NCBI GenBank assembly: GCA_947594855.1
Contig: CANQEL010000001.1
Coordinates: 1 to 64,000, forward strand
Source of the DNA: an uncultured Lachnospiraceae bacterium
GTDB taxonomy: Bacteria; Bacillota; Clostridia; Lachnospirales; Lachnospiraceae
Length of the DNA stretch: 64,000 bases
Reading direction: 5' to 3'
The translations under genes were made by a program, and so were the position numbers. The notes beneath the pieces were generated by a model. That model searched no databases. It saw only the letters and a list, made by a program, of their open reading frames with translations, and was not told where the DNA came from. This document shows, one piece after another, positions 15,497 to 25,386 of this stretch. Numbering within the stretch: the first letter of the stretch is position 1; every line of letters starts with the position of its first letter.

Positions 15497-15919
15497 CTAA
15501 GTAAGCATTTGCTGTAATTTTATTTCTAATTCTTGCAATAAATGTTCCAAACTTAATTTTCTCTTTTCTTTTTGGCTGATATTATAGTTATCATCACCTA
15601 TGCCCTTATCAAGTACATGGATTCCTTCGTCTATTGCATTTAAAACCCCATTTACTCCTCTCATCTGTGTAATATTATCTATATCTTTTTTATACTGTTC
15701 TGCAAATTTGGTACTTGCTAACTCACCAACTAATTGTTTAATATATTTTGTGTATTCTCCTAAATCATGTTCTATTATATTTTTGTTTTTTTTCATGGTA
15801 TCACAAATATCTTCAACCTCTTTTTGCTGACGTTGAACATTGGATATTTCTATAGATAAATTTTGAATTTTTTCTTTAATATCTTTAATTTCCTGTGCTA
15901 ATTCCTCTCTAATATCCAT
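15497..15919 (-). CDS. YwqH/DUF5082-like helical type VII partner
   Basis: A 140-aa almost wholly alpha-helical protein: a heptad-rich helix (about 1-50), a short second helix pair with GVLNAIDEGIHVLDKGI, and a C-terminal helix. Size, charge pattern and position next to an LXG-like gene resemble YwqH-type proteins, small helical partners that bind the LXG domain and guide it to the type VII machine. No signal peptide. AAGGAG precedes the start. It is the last type VII gene before the insertion sequence. The identity is inferred from layout; no catalytic motif is visible. Confidence 0.55.
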   Translation of the reverse strand: MDIREELAQEIKDIKEKIQNLSIEISNVQRQQKEVEDICDTMKKNKNIIEHDLGEYTKYIKQLVGELASTKFAEQYKKDIDNITQMRGVNGVLNAIDEGIHVLDKGIGDDNYNISQKEKRKLSLEHLLQELEIKLQQMLT

Positions 15920-15962
15920 ATCTTTTCTCCTTAAATTTTTATTACCTTATACTAAACATTAA

Positions 15963-17876
15963 TTACGCTGCAAACTCATCTAAGGAAATAAAAGAGCTGT
16001 TTAAAGGATTTTTATCTGACATACTTAAATGCGCTAAGTTTGCGGCAAGTTCATTGTAATACATTCTTTTTACCGGGTCACTGGTTTGATAATAATTTTC
16101 CAAATCATTAAATTCTTTAATATACGTTTTTTGTAACAGCTTAAAAGAATTATATAAATTATTTGCCTGTTCCTCCGTAACATCAGAACCAGCAGCTTTA
16201 ACAATATTAAAATTATTTTTATAGTTATCAATTAAGTTATCGTTTATTTGATATAGTGCCCTAAATTCAATCATTGATGAAAATGCTGTATCATACCCTG
16301 TAATTTTATTAAAACATTCTTTCGTAATTGTTATGGCAGAAAATGTTTCAGAACCGAAAATACTTTCTGCAAATTTGTCAATTCCCTCATCTCCTAAACT
16401 GTCAATTGTTTCTTCAATCAGTTTTTTCCCTGCTGTTTTAAAATGATTTGTATATTCATCAATAAGATCGTTTATAGCAATTGATGTCAATTCATCATCC
16501 GGCATATTTGCAGATATGCTTTTTAACAATTCTATATTTTTAACATAATTAAATAATAGAGGAGCAATTATTTTCTCAACTTTTCCGGCATATTTTGTGC
16601 CATCTATTATATCTTTATAATATTCATTCAACTCATTCAATTTTTTGCTATATTTTGCAAAAATTCTACACCCATTTCCCACTACAGTTTTATCATCATA
16701 TAATGCAGCATTTCCTTTAGTAAATATCTTATATATCTCAACTGCAGTATTTTCATTATAATTTTTAAATAATTCATCCATCATTAAATATTGTTCTGGA
16801 CTTTCGCTATCTAACATATCATTAATAAAACTACATATATTTTTCTTAATCAAAATATAATCATACAATTTTGATTTATTCTCTTTAATATATTTTGGTA
16901 TATGCCACGCATTTTTTGCAAATTCAATAAGTATATCTTTCCCATTGTATATATCATTAAGTACTGAATACGACCAATCGTCTTCATTATATTCATCATC
17001 TAATATATTTTGATAATTCTTATAAAAAGAAATATTTTCATCAAATTCAACGAATCTTTGAATTTCTTCAACGGTAACATCATCTGTCAATAAAGAAAAT
17101 TTATCCGCCATACTTGTAATTTCATTAAACGAACCTGTCAAATCAAAAGAAATATTATCTATTGTAAAATTATCTGTACCCTTGCTTAATAATTCTGTCA
17201 TTGCCCTAATAACGGCAATTTCTGCTTTTATTGTTGACTCAATTAAATCAATAGCAGGATTTACTTTTTCTCCAGCTATATACTGTTCAAATTTACTGCT
17301 ATATTCTTTATCTATCATTACTACATTATCAAAAATTTCATTAATCCTTTTTTCCTTTAAGGTATTATATATACTCACTTCCCTTTCATACTCTGTAATA
17401 GAGTCAAAAATACCCTGACACTTTGTTAATATTAAGTTACCAAGAATATTTTTTGACAAAATTGATACACTTTTAACAGCAACAATATATTCAATCCATT
17501 TTTCGAATCGGTCATATGGCGACTGACGAAATATTTTTTTTAGTTTTTTTAATTCACTTTCATTAAAAATTCTTACCTGAGCAAAATCCCCCTCATACAA
17601 CACATCATCTTCTTCATCTATCTTTTTTAAAAATTTATTAACATTGTCAGAAAATTTTTCATATATAGTTGTATTGAGTCCTCTTAATCCCTTAACATAT
17701 TTTAAAAAACAAACAATTGCATCATGAGTTTTTCCGGCTGTAACTGTATTTTCAACAATTATATCCATGCACCTGCAATATTTATCAAGCAAATCATTTG
17801 CCAACTCACATTGCCGTTTAACATAACTGGTACAAGTTATATATTCTTCATCATCTACAACTATATCGTATTCCAT
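15963..17876 (-). CDS. LXG-like candidate type VII substrate
   Basis: A 637-aa helical protein with no signal peptide or TM segment. Residues 1-110 resemble LXG N-terminal domains: a long helix, an AG-x-x-H-D-A helix pair and a K-x-I-D-E-E-D-D segment. The remaining 500 residues are acidic and helical, and I recognise no toxin motif (no nuclease, ADP-ribosyltransferase or lipase signature). The start was moved from a GTG at 17897 to ATG 17876, which has GAAGGGA 8 nt upstream. It follows the 117-aa helical gene by 17 nt. It may be a secreted effector or a structural substrate; no obvious immunity gene follows. Confidence 0.5.
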   Translation of the reverse strand: MEYDIVVDDEEYITCTSYVKRQCELANDLLDKYCRCMDIIVENTVTAGKTHDAIVCFLKYVKGLRGLNTTIYEKFSDNVNKFLKKIDEEDDVLYEGDFAQVRIFNESELKKLKKIFRQSPYDRFEKWIEYIVAVKSVSILSKNILGNLILTKCQGIFDSITEYEREVSIYNTLKEKRINEIFDNVVMIDKEYSSKFEQYIAGEKVNPAIDLIESTIKAEIAVIRAMTELLSKGTDNFTIDNISFDLTGSFNEITSMADKFSLLTDDVTVEEIQRFVEFDENISFYKNYQNILDDEYNEDDWSYSVLNDIYNGKDILIEFAKNAWHIPKYIKENKSKLYDYILIKKNICSFINDMLDSESPEQYLMMDELFKNYNENTAVEIYKIFTKGNAALYDDKTVVGNGCRIFAKYSKKLNELNEYYKDIIDGTKYAGKVEKIIAPLLFNYVKNIELLKSISANMPDDELTSIAINDLIDEYTNHFKTAGKKLIEETIDSLGDEGIDKFAESIFGSETFSAITITKECFNKITGYDTAFSSMIEFRALYQINDNLIDNYKNNFNIVKAAGSDVTEEQANNLYNSFKLLQKTYIKEFNDLENYYQTSDPVKRMYYNELAANLAHLSMSDKNPLNSSFISLDEFAA

Positions 17877-17893
17877 ACTTACCATCCCTTCAC

Positions 17894-18247
17894 TCACTGT
17901 TTAAAAGCATTAGCAATATTTTTATCCGTTGTTTCAAATTTCACACCGATATTTTCCAAAAAGTTACAGGTTGCATCCATAAATTTGTTTAATTCTTTTG
18001 CTAATTCTGCTATTGAAACTGGTATCTGTAATAATGCGGCTTCTGCAGTCCTACCTTTACTTGTATCCTTGAATGTAGTGCACTGCTTTATTGCATTATT
18101 TTGTAAATATTCCTGATATAATTTTTTCATATTACCATTGCATTCCGTTAATGTAACAAGATTTACTTCAATCGAAGTATTTTTTAATGTATCGTTATAC
18201 TTTTCTTTTCCTTTTGTTGCATAGTTCAAATCCAAATCTGAATCCAA
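17894..18247 (-). CDS. YwqI/DUF5344- or WXG100-like small helical protein
   Basis: A 117-aa protein with two long helices separated by a turn (FKDTSKGRTAEA), the plan of WXG100 relatives and of YwqI/TIGR04197-type proteins that pair with LXG effectors. There is no W-x-G motif. The track uses ATG 18262, but the GGAGGG Shine-Dalgarno lies downstream of that codon and 7 nt before TTG 18247, which is the better start (MDSDLDLNYATKG). Placed directly before the LXG-like gene, it probably acts as a targeting partner. Family call is by shape and context. Confidence 0.55.
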   Translation of the reverse strand: MDSDLDLNYATKGKEKYNDTLKNTSIEVNLVTLTECNGNMKKLYQEYLQNNAIKQCTTFKDTSKGRTAEAALLQIPVSIAELAKELNKFMDATCNFLENIGVKFETTDKNIANAFKQ

Positions 18248-18390
18248 GTTATTACCCTCCATAATAATTTAAACAATATTGTCAATATAAAATCTCAGAC
18301 TGAATTTCATAAACAGATATTTCAATTTGAAATAATCCATTTACGAAACTCAGCTAAAATAATCATCTTAATCACAATACAATAATACTG

Positions 18391-18687
18391 TCACTGAGCT
18401 CGCATAAGTCCTGCAATCTTACCATCGGTTTCTTCATAGACTTTAGCTGTAGAATCCAGTGCTGCCCCAATTTCACTAATCAATTCATACGCTTTAATGA
18501 AACCGGGTTTAAGTTCTGTATAACGTTCATTAAATGCTCTACTTGCATCACCTTCAAACTCACTCATAAGTTGAGCTAAAAGACCATCCATTTTCTTAAT
18601 AACTCCATCTACAGTTTCTGCCTCACGACGATATGCTGCAGCCCGCTCCCTCATTACATCTGGTGTAATTCTGATTTGATTTGCCAT
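18391..18687 (-). CDS. WXG100-family protein (EsxA-like) with an FEG turn
   Basis: A 98-aa helical hairpin typical of ESAT-6/EsxA proteins, the usual secreted substrates and co-activators of type VII machines. It starts MANQIRITPDVMRERA, and the turn reads SEFEGDASRAF, where Phe replaces the usual Trp of W-x-G while Glu-Gly and the following pattern are kept. The C-terminal helix ends YEETDGKIAGLM, close to the Y-x-x-x-D/E export signal. GAAAGGAG before ATG 18687 decides the start over the track's upstream codon. It directly follows the EssC-type ATPase gene. Confidence 0.88.
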   Translation of the reverse strand: MANQIRITPDVMRERAAAYRREAETVDGVIKKMDGLLAQLMSEFEGDASRAFNERYTELKPGFIKAYELISEIGAALDSTAKVYEETDGKIAGLMRAQ

Positions 18688-18720
18688 AATTAAATCTCCT
18701 TTCATTTTTTATTTTTTCAT

Positions 18721-18750
18721 AATATATGAAAATGTTTCACATATTATCAA
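18721..18750 (-). promoter_or_regulatory. Possible promoter of the WXG100 gene
   Basis: On the minus strand, TTGATA (18750-18745), an 18-nt spacer and TATATT (18726-18721) overlap the end of the EssC gene. This would give the WXG100 gene extra transcription, as is common for abundant substrates. Moderate match only. Confidence 0.35.
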
Positions 18751-21700
18751 CTTTAGGTATCTTGAGTTTTGTAACCTCATCTTCTTTTATATAATATACC
18801 GTGCCGGGTTCAATTGCTTTTTTATTATTTCTTATAACTGCGAGTGGTAAATCATCTATTATTTTCATAGCCGGTATATCATCAAAGAATAGGAAATGCC
18901 TTCCATCACGTAACCTTTTAAATATTTCAGGCGATGTATAAGAAACTCTTGTATTTTCAAAATCACTTACTATTACACATATATTCATATTTTTATACTT
19001 CCCAATGATATCTGAATAAGCATCTAGTGCCTCCATATTATCTGATATCATTTCAACCGCATCACGATTATTTAAAATCAACACAAGCATTGGTGATGAG
19101 CTTAGAATTTTATCATCGCCATTTGATACAGCCTCATATCTGACACGCAACGTATCTGCAATATTCTTTATCAAATCTATAGACTTGCCCGGTAAAATTT
19201 CATACTTACTTATTACAGTCCTATCTTTTAAATCACTCAACTTCCTATTTATACTATCAACCAAAAATACTTTAGTATGTTCCTTATAGAACATTTCCAT
19301 TGTATTTATCATATATCTGATAAAATTATGTTTTCCCATGCCTGACCTTCCTGAAATTGCTATAACTCCAAGCTGTTTAATATCAAACCAGAACGGTGTT
19401 ACTGATTCAAAATCCAAACCGGCAAAAATCTTATATGATACAATACTTTTACCGTAATGAGTAAAAACTTGTGATTCTGTTAAAATATTAGGAATTAACG
19501 GTATTAACATAGCCTCATTAGCAGAATAAATTGTATTTATTCTTTCTATGTAAGTTTTAATATTATTTACCCTCTCTATCTCCTTTTCTCCATCAAATGC
19601 AAGAAATGTCTGACACTCCAGATGTACTTTGTCAATATCAATTAAAGTTCTTCCCCGTATATCTGCTATGCTTTCCCTGCAATAATCAAATAACGAACTA
19701 TATTCTGATGAATCATTATTAAATAATGCTATACGGCAGGCAAAATTAGATAAATAACGATATCCTATTCCTGCAGTCTGTGTATTTGCAATAACTACCG
19801 ATATACCAACCGACAATCCTTCCCTGCACAACTCCAGCAATTCATCATCATCCTGAAAATACAATTCTTTTAACGCTGTAACATTGTCTATCATTAATAT
19901 AATCTGTGGAATATCCGTTTCCCCTGCTTCTTTATAAGCTGAATATGAGCTTACTCCAACTGATAATAATTTTTCTTTTCTTATTGCAACCTCTGTACGT
20001 AAAAGTTTAAATAAATTCTTCAGTTTCTCATCTTCCGAAGCAGTAACCACACCTCCAACATGGTTCAGATTTTCAAAATTTTTAAGAACCATTGAAGCAA
20101 AATCAATTATGTAAATATTAACTTCCTTCGGTGAATACTTAGTCGTAATACTTCTGATGATGGTCTGCAGAAGATTGGTTTTTCCTGTCTGCGCTGAACC
20201 TATAATCATCATATTCTGATTGGACAAATCAACCGAATATACTTCCTGAAGCTGGTTATCAGGGTCATCATATATGCCAACTTCTGCAATAATGCTTTCA
20301 CCGGTTTTCTGTAATTTCTCATCTTCAGGAAATTTTATTATTTTTTCAAGCGCAGGAAGGCATATATCAGGCAGCTTTGCTATGGCATTTTCAATACAGA
20401 ATTTTTGTATGTAACTTACAAGTGCATCTAACTGGGTAACATGTTTCACTCCGTCTTTATTTTTCTTTTTAGCATATACCGGAATTCTTTTTCCTGATTC
20501 TGATATTTCATATATTACGAATTCCTTTAAGTTCATATCATCTGAATTTTCAGGAGCACCGCTGAATGCAGACTGAAAAAGTTCAAAAATTTCATTATTT
20601 CCAACCTGCATATATGCACGTCCAGGTTCTTTTATCTCGGCGGCAAGCGGGGATTTAATTACCTCGTTACTATCCTGCTGGCTCTGCACCTTCAAACACA
20701 ATTTGAATCTTGAATTACTCCATATCTGTTCATCTACCTGTCCTGATGGTTTCTGTGTTGCAAGAATCAGGTGTACCCCAAGGCTTCTTCCTATTCGTGC
20801 GGCAGATATAAGTTCTTTCATAAATTCCGGTTGATCTGCTTTCAACTCTGCAAATTCATCCACTATCAGAATAAGGTGAGGCAGAGGTGTCCTTGCTTCC
20901 CCATTTTTGAATTTTATAATATACTTATCGATATGGTTAACCGATACTTCTTTAAAAAGCCTTTGCCGTTTTTGCAGTTCAGCTTTAATTGAACGCAATG
21001 AACGGTCTATTTCTTTTCCATCAATATTAGTAATTGTACCTATAAGATGCGGAAGTCCTGCAAACTGGTTTGCCATGCCTCCGCCCTTAAAATCAATAAT
21101 AACAAAACCTACTTCATATGGATGATACAACGTAGCCATAGACATAATATAAGTCTGTAAAAGTTCTGATTTACCTGCGCCGGTAGTTCCTGCCACCAAT
21201 CCATGCGGTCCGTGCGCTTTATCATGCAAATCCAAATAAACTATACCCTCTTTTGATACTCCTATTGGTGCTGACATAGACTGAAATACTCTGGATTTCT
21301 CCCATCTCATCTTCAAATCAATATCATCTACAACCAAAATATTTAATAACTGAAAAAGAGAAATATTTTTCGTTAATGAACCTTCAAGCGATATTTCTTC
21401 CGTATATACAGGCGCAAGAAGCTGAATCATTGAATTTAATAAATTATCCGATATAGTTTTATATGTAAATTCATAATTCTTCTTTCCGTCTGAAGTATCA
21501 ATTAAAACTCCGCTGGTATCACTAAACATATTAATCAAATAACTGCATCCCTGGCCTATATCTGCTTTTGTTTGTCCAAAAAATATAAATGTAACCCCTG
21601 TTTCTTTTGCATCATCTACAAATTTTGAAACAGGATGTGTTTTAAATTCACAGTCATCATATAAAAATACCAATATATGCGGTTTTGTATTTTTATTCTG

Positions 21701-23254
21701 CTTCCGTGCTGTTAATTCTTTGTACAAATATTCAAATATAACAGTACGGCTGCTGCTGTCATGTACAATATTATAAATTCCAAGACTATCGTTATAAACC
21801 TGTGGCAACATTCTAAGACCATGAAGCATATTTTTATGCTTTTCATTCCCGACAAAAAACATTTTAATATCTGAATGATAATGTCTCGCACATATATCCA
21901 GAAGAATGTTTTTTAAAATACTATATCTGCTGCTTTCACTGCCGGTTATTCCAACTGCATTTGCATCTTTAAATCCACACACCACAGGAGCATTAATTAG
22001 ATATTTGTATTCTTCTTTCAATCTCTGGGGATACATTTGTAAATCATCCTCTATCTCCAGACGTTCCTGTTTTTTATAATCTATTAATCTGTTTGATTCC
22101 AGCTTTCCAAGGCCCAGTCTGACTTCCAAAAAGTCTTCGTCGTCGGGTCTACGGTCAAACAGTTCCGGTGAAAAGTTTTTTAAACTATCAATTTCTTTAT
22201 CCTCTGAAATATATTTGTTCTGAAGTTCCTGAAGTTCAATATTCCTGGCCTGTACTATTTCTTCACGTTTTTTGCTGATGTACGCATTATATTTATCAAT
22301 ACGCTCTTTTAACTCTGTTTTATATTCCTTATTTGCATCACGCATACTCATAACAGCAGTAACTATACCTATACCTGCTGATGCAACGCTTATCAGAATA
22401 AAATATCCTCCTGCCATTCCTACAACTACCGAAGAAATAACCATAACAATTGACGGCAAAAGTCTTGTTATAATATTATTCTTTGGCTTCTTTGGTATTG
22501 AAGGCGGATCAAGTATTTCAATTTTTTCATCATCTGCCACCATTTTTATACGGGTATTTCTATAAAATTTGGGATATGAGCCGCGGTCAGTAGAATCTTC
22601 ATAATTTATCCCTTTCCCCTGTATATTGTCATTTTTTTGTGTAAACAGCCAGTTTCCCTTATAATAAAAACTGATATTTGCAATAGCAAAAAAGTCGCCT
22701 TCCTGTATAACAACCTGTTCCCCTGCCATCTTGCCATTATGATAAAATCCATACTTTGTGTATACTACTCCTGCAATCAGTCTGTTATTTTCATGCCTTA
22801 TAATTACCTTATCACCATTAATATACGAACCATTAATAATTATATTATTATCCGGCTGTTCGCCTATTGATATCATATTTACTGAAGATATATCAAACCT
22901 TCTGTCATAATCTTTTTCTTCATAATCAAAATCAATTAAAAATGTAAGTCTGAATGCCTCACTTGCTGAATCCTGATACTTTATAACTATTTTATCTCCA
23001 TGATTTAATTCAAGTTTCATTAATTTACGCACGTCATCTATGGAAATATATAAACTCTCAGAACATGTTACATTCCATATATCATTTTCATCTTTTAAAA
23101 ATATAAGACACCACGAATTATGAAACAAATCTTTTCTTATACGTATATCACAGTCACTTTCTGTACCGAATCGTATATTTGTATCTTCCGGTGCAATTTC
23201 TATCTCCTTATAGATTTTTTTCCCTTCAATAATAACCCTGTATCTGTTTTTCAC
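18737..23254 (-). CDS. essC: EssC-type FtsK/SpoIIIE ATPase of a type VII secretion system
   Basis: A 1505-aa motor protein, close to the usual EssC length (about 1480). Two degenerate FHA domains occupy about 1-95 and 120-205. Two TM segments (about 260-305) are followed by three ATPase domains. D1 has Walker A VAGTTGAGKSE (about 691), Walker B FVIIDFKGGG and LIVDEFAEL. D2 has IIGSAQTGKTN (about 1021) with a weaker Walker B. D3 has AISGRSGMGKHN (about 1305). D1 looks fully competent and D2/D3 degenerate, as in known EssC proteins. It pumps WXG100/LXG substrates across the membrane. The start is GTG, overlapping the EsaB gene by 4 nt (GTGA) with AGAGAGGG upstream. Confidence 0.93.
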   Translation of the reverse strand: MKNRYRVIIEGKKIYKEIEIAPEDTNIRFGTESDCDIRIRKDLFHNSWCLIFLKDENDIWNVTCSESLYISIDDVRKLMKLELNHGDKIVIKYQDSASEAFRLTFLIDFDYEEKDYDRRFDISSVNMISIGEQPDNNIIINGSYINGDKVIIRHENNRLIAGVVYTKYGFYHNGKMAGEQVVIQEGDFFAIANISFYYKGNWLFTQKNDNIQGKGINYEDSTDRGSYPKFYRNTRIKMVADDEKIEILDPPSIPKKPKNNIITRLLPSIVMVISSVVVGMAGGYFILISVASAGIGIVTAVMSMRDANKEYKTELKERIDKYNAYISKKREEIVQARNIELQELQNKYISEDKEIDSLKNFSPELFDRRPDDEDFLEVRLGLGKLESNRLIDYKKQERLEIEDDLQMYPQRLKEEYKYLINAPVVCGFKDANAVGITGSESSRYSILKNILLDICARHYHSDIKMFFVGNEKHKNMLHGLRMLPQVYNDSLGIYNIVHDSSSRTVIFEYLYKELTARKQNKNTKPHILVFLYDDCEFKTHPVSKFVDDAKETGVTFIFFGQTKADIGQGCSYLINMFSDTSGVLIDTSDGKKNYEFTYKTISDNLLNSMIQLLAPVYTEEISLEGSLTKNISLFQLLNILVVDDIDLKMRWEKSRVFQSMSAPIGVSKEGIVYLDLHDKAHGPHGLVAGTTGAGKSELLQTYIMSMATLYHPYEVGFVIIDFKGGGMANQFAGLPHLIGTITNIDGKEIDRSLRSIKAELQKRQRLFKEVSVNHIDKYIIKFKNGEARTPLPHLILIVDEFAELKADQPEFMKELISAARIGRSLGVHLILATQKPSGQVDEQIWSNSRFKLCLKVQSQQDSNEVIKSPLAAEIKEPGRAYMQVGNNEIFELFQSAFSGAPENSDDMNLKEFVIYEISESGKRIPVYAKKKNKDGVKHVTQLDALVSYIQKFCIENAIAKLPDICLPALEKIIKFPEDEKLQKTGESIIAEVGIYDDPDNQLQEVYSVDLSNQNMMIIGSAQTGKTNLLQTIIRSITTKYSPKEVNIYIIDFASMVLKNFENLNHVGGVVTASEDEKLKNLFKLLRTEVAIRKEKLLSVGVSSYSAYKEAGETDIPQIILMIDNVTALKELYFQDDDELLELCREGLSVGISVVIANTQTAGIGYRYLSNFACRIALFNNDSSEYSSLFDYCRESIADIRGRTLIDIDKVHLECQTFLAFDGEKEIERVNNIKTYIERINTIYSANEAMLIPLIPNILTESQVFTHYGKSIVSYKIFAGLDFESVTPFWFDIKQLGVIAISGRSGMGKHNFIRYMINTMEMFYKEHTKVFLVDSINRKLSDLKDRTVISKYEILPGKSIDLIKNIADTLRVRYEAVSNGDDKILSSSPMLVLILNNRDAVEMISDNMEALDAYSDIIGKYKNMNICVIVSDFENTRVSYTSPEIFKRLRDGRHFLFFDDIPAMKIIDDLPLAVIRNNKKAIEPGTVYYIKEDEVTKLKIPKVDNM

Positions 23255-23526
23255 TGATTTTCCCTCTCTGAATAAATTATATTTGCACCATTCATCAATC
23301 CATATTCATTCAATGGCTTATTACCACGAAGCAATGCCATAGGATACTCGGATGTTAAATAACAATTATATATATTTTCCACATCAATCCCCAAATTATA
23401 TGTCTTATTAAGTGCCAGTATCAATTCATTAACATTAATTGATAACGGAATATCTAAATCCTTTTCTTCTCTTTTTCCATTCTTTCTGTTTATAATAAAC
23501 CTGATTATAATCCTATCATTTTCCAT
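23251..23526 (-). CDS. esaB: EsaB/YukD-like ubiquitin-fold protein
   Basis: A 91-aa protein predicted to have the beta-grasp fold of EsaB/YukD, a small cytoplasmic accessory of Firmicutes type VII systems. Features: N-terminal strand pair (RIIIRFIINRKNGKREEKDLDIP), a helix (NVNELILALNKTYNLG) and the late segment NEYGLMNGANIIYSE, which fits the ubiquitin-like L-x-x-Y/G-L-x-x-G-x-x-I pattern. It is coupled to the EssC gene by a 4-nt overlap and follows the MinD-like gene by 21 nt. AAGGA lies 7 nt before the ATG. Confidence 0.85.
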   Translation of the reverse strand: MENDRIIIRFIINRKNGKREEKDLDIPLSINVNELILALNKTYNLGIDVENIYNCYLTSEYPMALLRGNKPLNEYGLMNGANIIYSERENQ

Positions 23527-23547
23527 ATGTATATCCTTTCTTTTTTA

Positions 23548-24618
23548 TCATACTAGTAAAAAAGCTACTTTTTTAATACTTTCCTCTTTCGCAAAATCAT
23601 AATATGTCATATTATGGTATTCTTTAAATTCATCAACATATTCATCTATCTTAAAAGGCATCGAACCTCCGTTTGTATATACATTCTGCCTGTTATCAGA
23701 ATACTTATTACAAATAAATAAATATTTATCGGAGTTTATATTGTTTATATTTTTAACTAATTCTTTTGTTGCAAAAGCATCTTTTTTATCCTGACCTGTC
23801 ACAATTATTACTTTATCCGAATTTGATATCATTTTTGCTTTATATTCATCAAATACCGATTCTGCATCCACTATAATATAATCAAACTCATCGGATTCTT
23901 TTGCTGATTTAGCAATTTTTCCAAATAAATCATATCCAATTCCAAATGACATCAAAGGCGCTTTCAAATGTGGAAGATAATAAAACACATCTTTTTTTAT
24001 TTCAATTTTAATATCATGATAAATAGTACGTCCGGCTTTAGCCATTCGATCATATATTTCCTGTTTTATAACAGGTTTCAAATCCTCAAAAAAATATTGA
24101 AAACTCTGCATTCTTGCAGATTCTATATACAACACCTTTTTATACATATCGCTTAATGCCCCTGCTATACCTAAAGCTAAAGTAGTTTTTCCTGCACCTC
24201 CCGAAGCAGAAGTAATAAGTATAACTTCCGGAGCATTTTTCTTAACAGAAGGTATAAATCTATCTAACCCGCTTTTTGCGATAATTTCCGAAAATATTCC
24301 CTTTACATTTGTATACTTATATATAATATGTGCATCTGCTATTTTTTCGTTTTCATAGTTCTGTTTTTCCGACATTATAAAAATATTCTCAATTTCATGC
24401 TGTCTGAGTTTAATACTGTAAAATTTCATATCTACAATAAGAACATCTATCTTTTGCAGCGAATCAAACATTTCATCATAGTAATTTTTATCAGTAACTA
24501 TTTCTATATTTATAGCATCCCAAAATTCGTATATAAATTTTGACTGTAACGGACCTGCAAATGAAAGATTTTCATCTACAATTACTATTCTTGGTTTTAT
24601 CACATCCGATTTTGACAT
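23548..24618 (-). CDS. MinD/ParA-like ATPase with receiver-like N-terminus (CpaE-type)
   Basis: A 356-aa protein. The N-terminal ~120 residues (IVIVDENLSF...VLIVDMKF) resemble a response-regulator receiver. The ATPase domain begins with a deviant Walker A, ITSASGGAGKTT (about 140), then VLYIESAR, YIIVDAES and IIVTGQDK. This plan is like CpaE, which places secretion machines in the cell. Position between the DUF6382-like and EsaB genes suggests it localises or assembles the type VII apparatus. The start was moved to ATG 24618, 9 nt after AAGGAG; the track ATG touches the Shine-Dalgarno. Confidence 0.8.
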   Translation of the reverse strand: MSKSDVIKPRIVIVDENLSFAGPLQSKFIYEFWDAINIEIVTDKNYYDEMFDSLQKIDVLIVDMKFYSIKLRQHEIENIFIMSEKQNYENEKIADAHIIYKYTNVKGIFSEIIAKSGLDRFIPSVKKNAPEVILITSASGGAGKTTLALGIAGALSDMYKKVLYIESARMQSFQYFFEDLKPVIKQEIYDRMAKAGRTIYHDIKIEIKKDVFYYLPHLKAPLMSFGIGYDLFGKIAKSAKESDEFDYIIVDAESVFDEYKAKMISNSDKVIIVTGQDKKDAFATKELVKNINNINSDKYLFICNKYSDNRQNVYTNGGSMPFKIDEYVDEFKEYHNMTYYDFAKEESIKKVAFLLV

Positions 24619-24623
24619 ATTTT

Positions 24624-25385
24624 TCATCTCCTTAATGTCTTTACTGCTAACAATAAATTATCAAACGAATATGATGATTCCTCTAATAATTCAGCTATAT
24701 GAATTGCATTTGACGATTGCATATTTGTTGTTTTTTTCATTATATAAGCCAATTCTTTTCGTAAATCATCCTCAAGATAAATTACATCAGTATAACATCG
24801 GGGCTTAATTGGAATATAAGTCAAAAATACCTGTAACGTTGACTGGTCAACATAAATTCTGTTTAATCTTATATCTACTCCGACATCCTCCAGAAACCCA
24901 TTATTTTTTATATTTACTACCTGATTCATCAGGTTTTCCAAAACACATAAGAACTGATGATTAGTCAGTCTGGGCATGATTATATTTATTGCTTTATACT
25001 TTCCTGTCATATAATACAAAGCATCCTTACCATTGTACTTAATCTTTTTGCACTTTAATAAACCCTGATTGCCGCCACTGTTTACAACCTTATATTCTGT
25101 AGAAGAAAATTCGGCCTTATCTGATAAAATAGTATAAATAAAATCTCTGTTTGTATCTTCTTCCTCAAGCAATCCATTTTCTATAAGACTGTTTTTAATA
25201 TGAAGCTCTTCCAAAGGTACAGAAGATTCAATTATCTTATCATCCTGTTCATCAATATATCCTTCCGCATAATCATTCTCTGGCAATAACTTTGCTTCCG
25301 GTACTTTTTCAAATGCTGCACATTTATCACATACATCAGAACCGTTGTTGTTTCTATTACCACAACGAATACAGTATTTTGCCAT
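24624..25385 (-). CDS. Zinc-ribbon DUF6382-like protein (possible EssB relative)
   Basis: A 253-aa soluble protein: zinc ribbon CIRCGNRNNNGSDVCDKC at residues 5-22, an acidic linker (about 25-75), and a domain of about 170 residues (DALYYMTGKYKAINIIMPR..., YIPIKPRCYTDVIYLEDDLR) that looks like DUF6382 domains and, in outline, like the pseudokinase-type cytoplasmic domain of EssB/YukC. It lacks the TM segment of EssB. Its ATG is 1 nt from the PP2C gene stop, and it is next to the MinD-like, EsaB and EssC genes. EssB kinship is a structural guess. Confidence 0.55.
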   Translation of the reverse strand: MAKYCIRCGNRNNNGSDVCDKCAAFEKVPEAKLLPENDYAEGYIDEQDDKIIESSVPLEELHIKNSLIENGLLEEEDTNRDFIYTILSDKAEFSSTEYKVVNSGGNQGLLKCKKIKYNGKDALYYMTGKYKAINIIMPRLTNHQFLCVLENLMNQVVNIKNNGFLEDVGVDIRLNRIYVDQSTLQVFLTYIPIKPRCYTDVIYLEDDLRKELAYIMKKTTNMQSSNAIHIAELLEESSYSFDNLLLAVKTLRR

Positions 25386-25386
25386 T

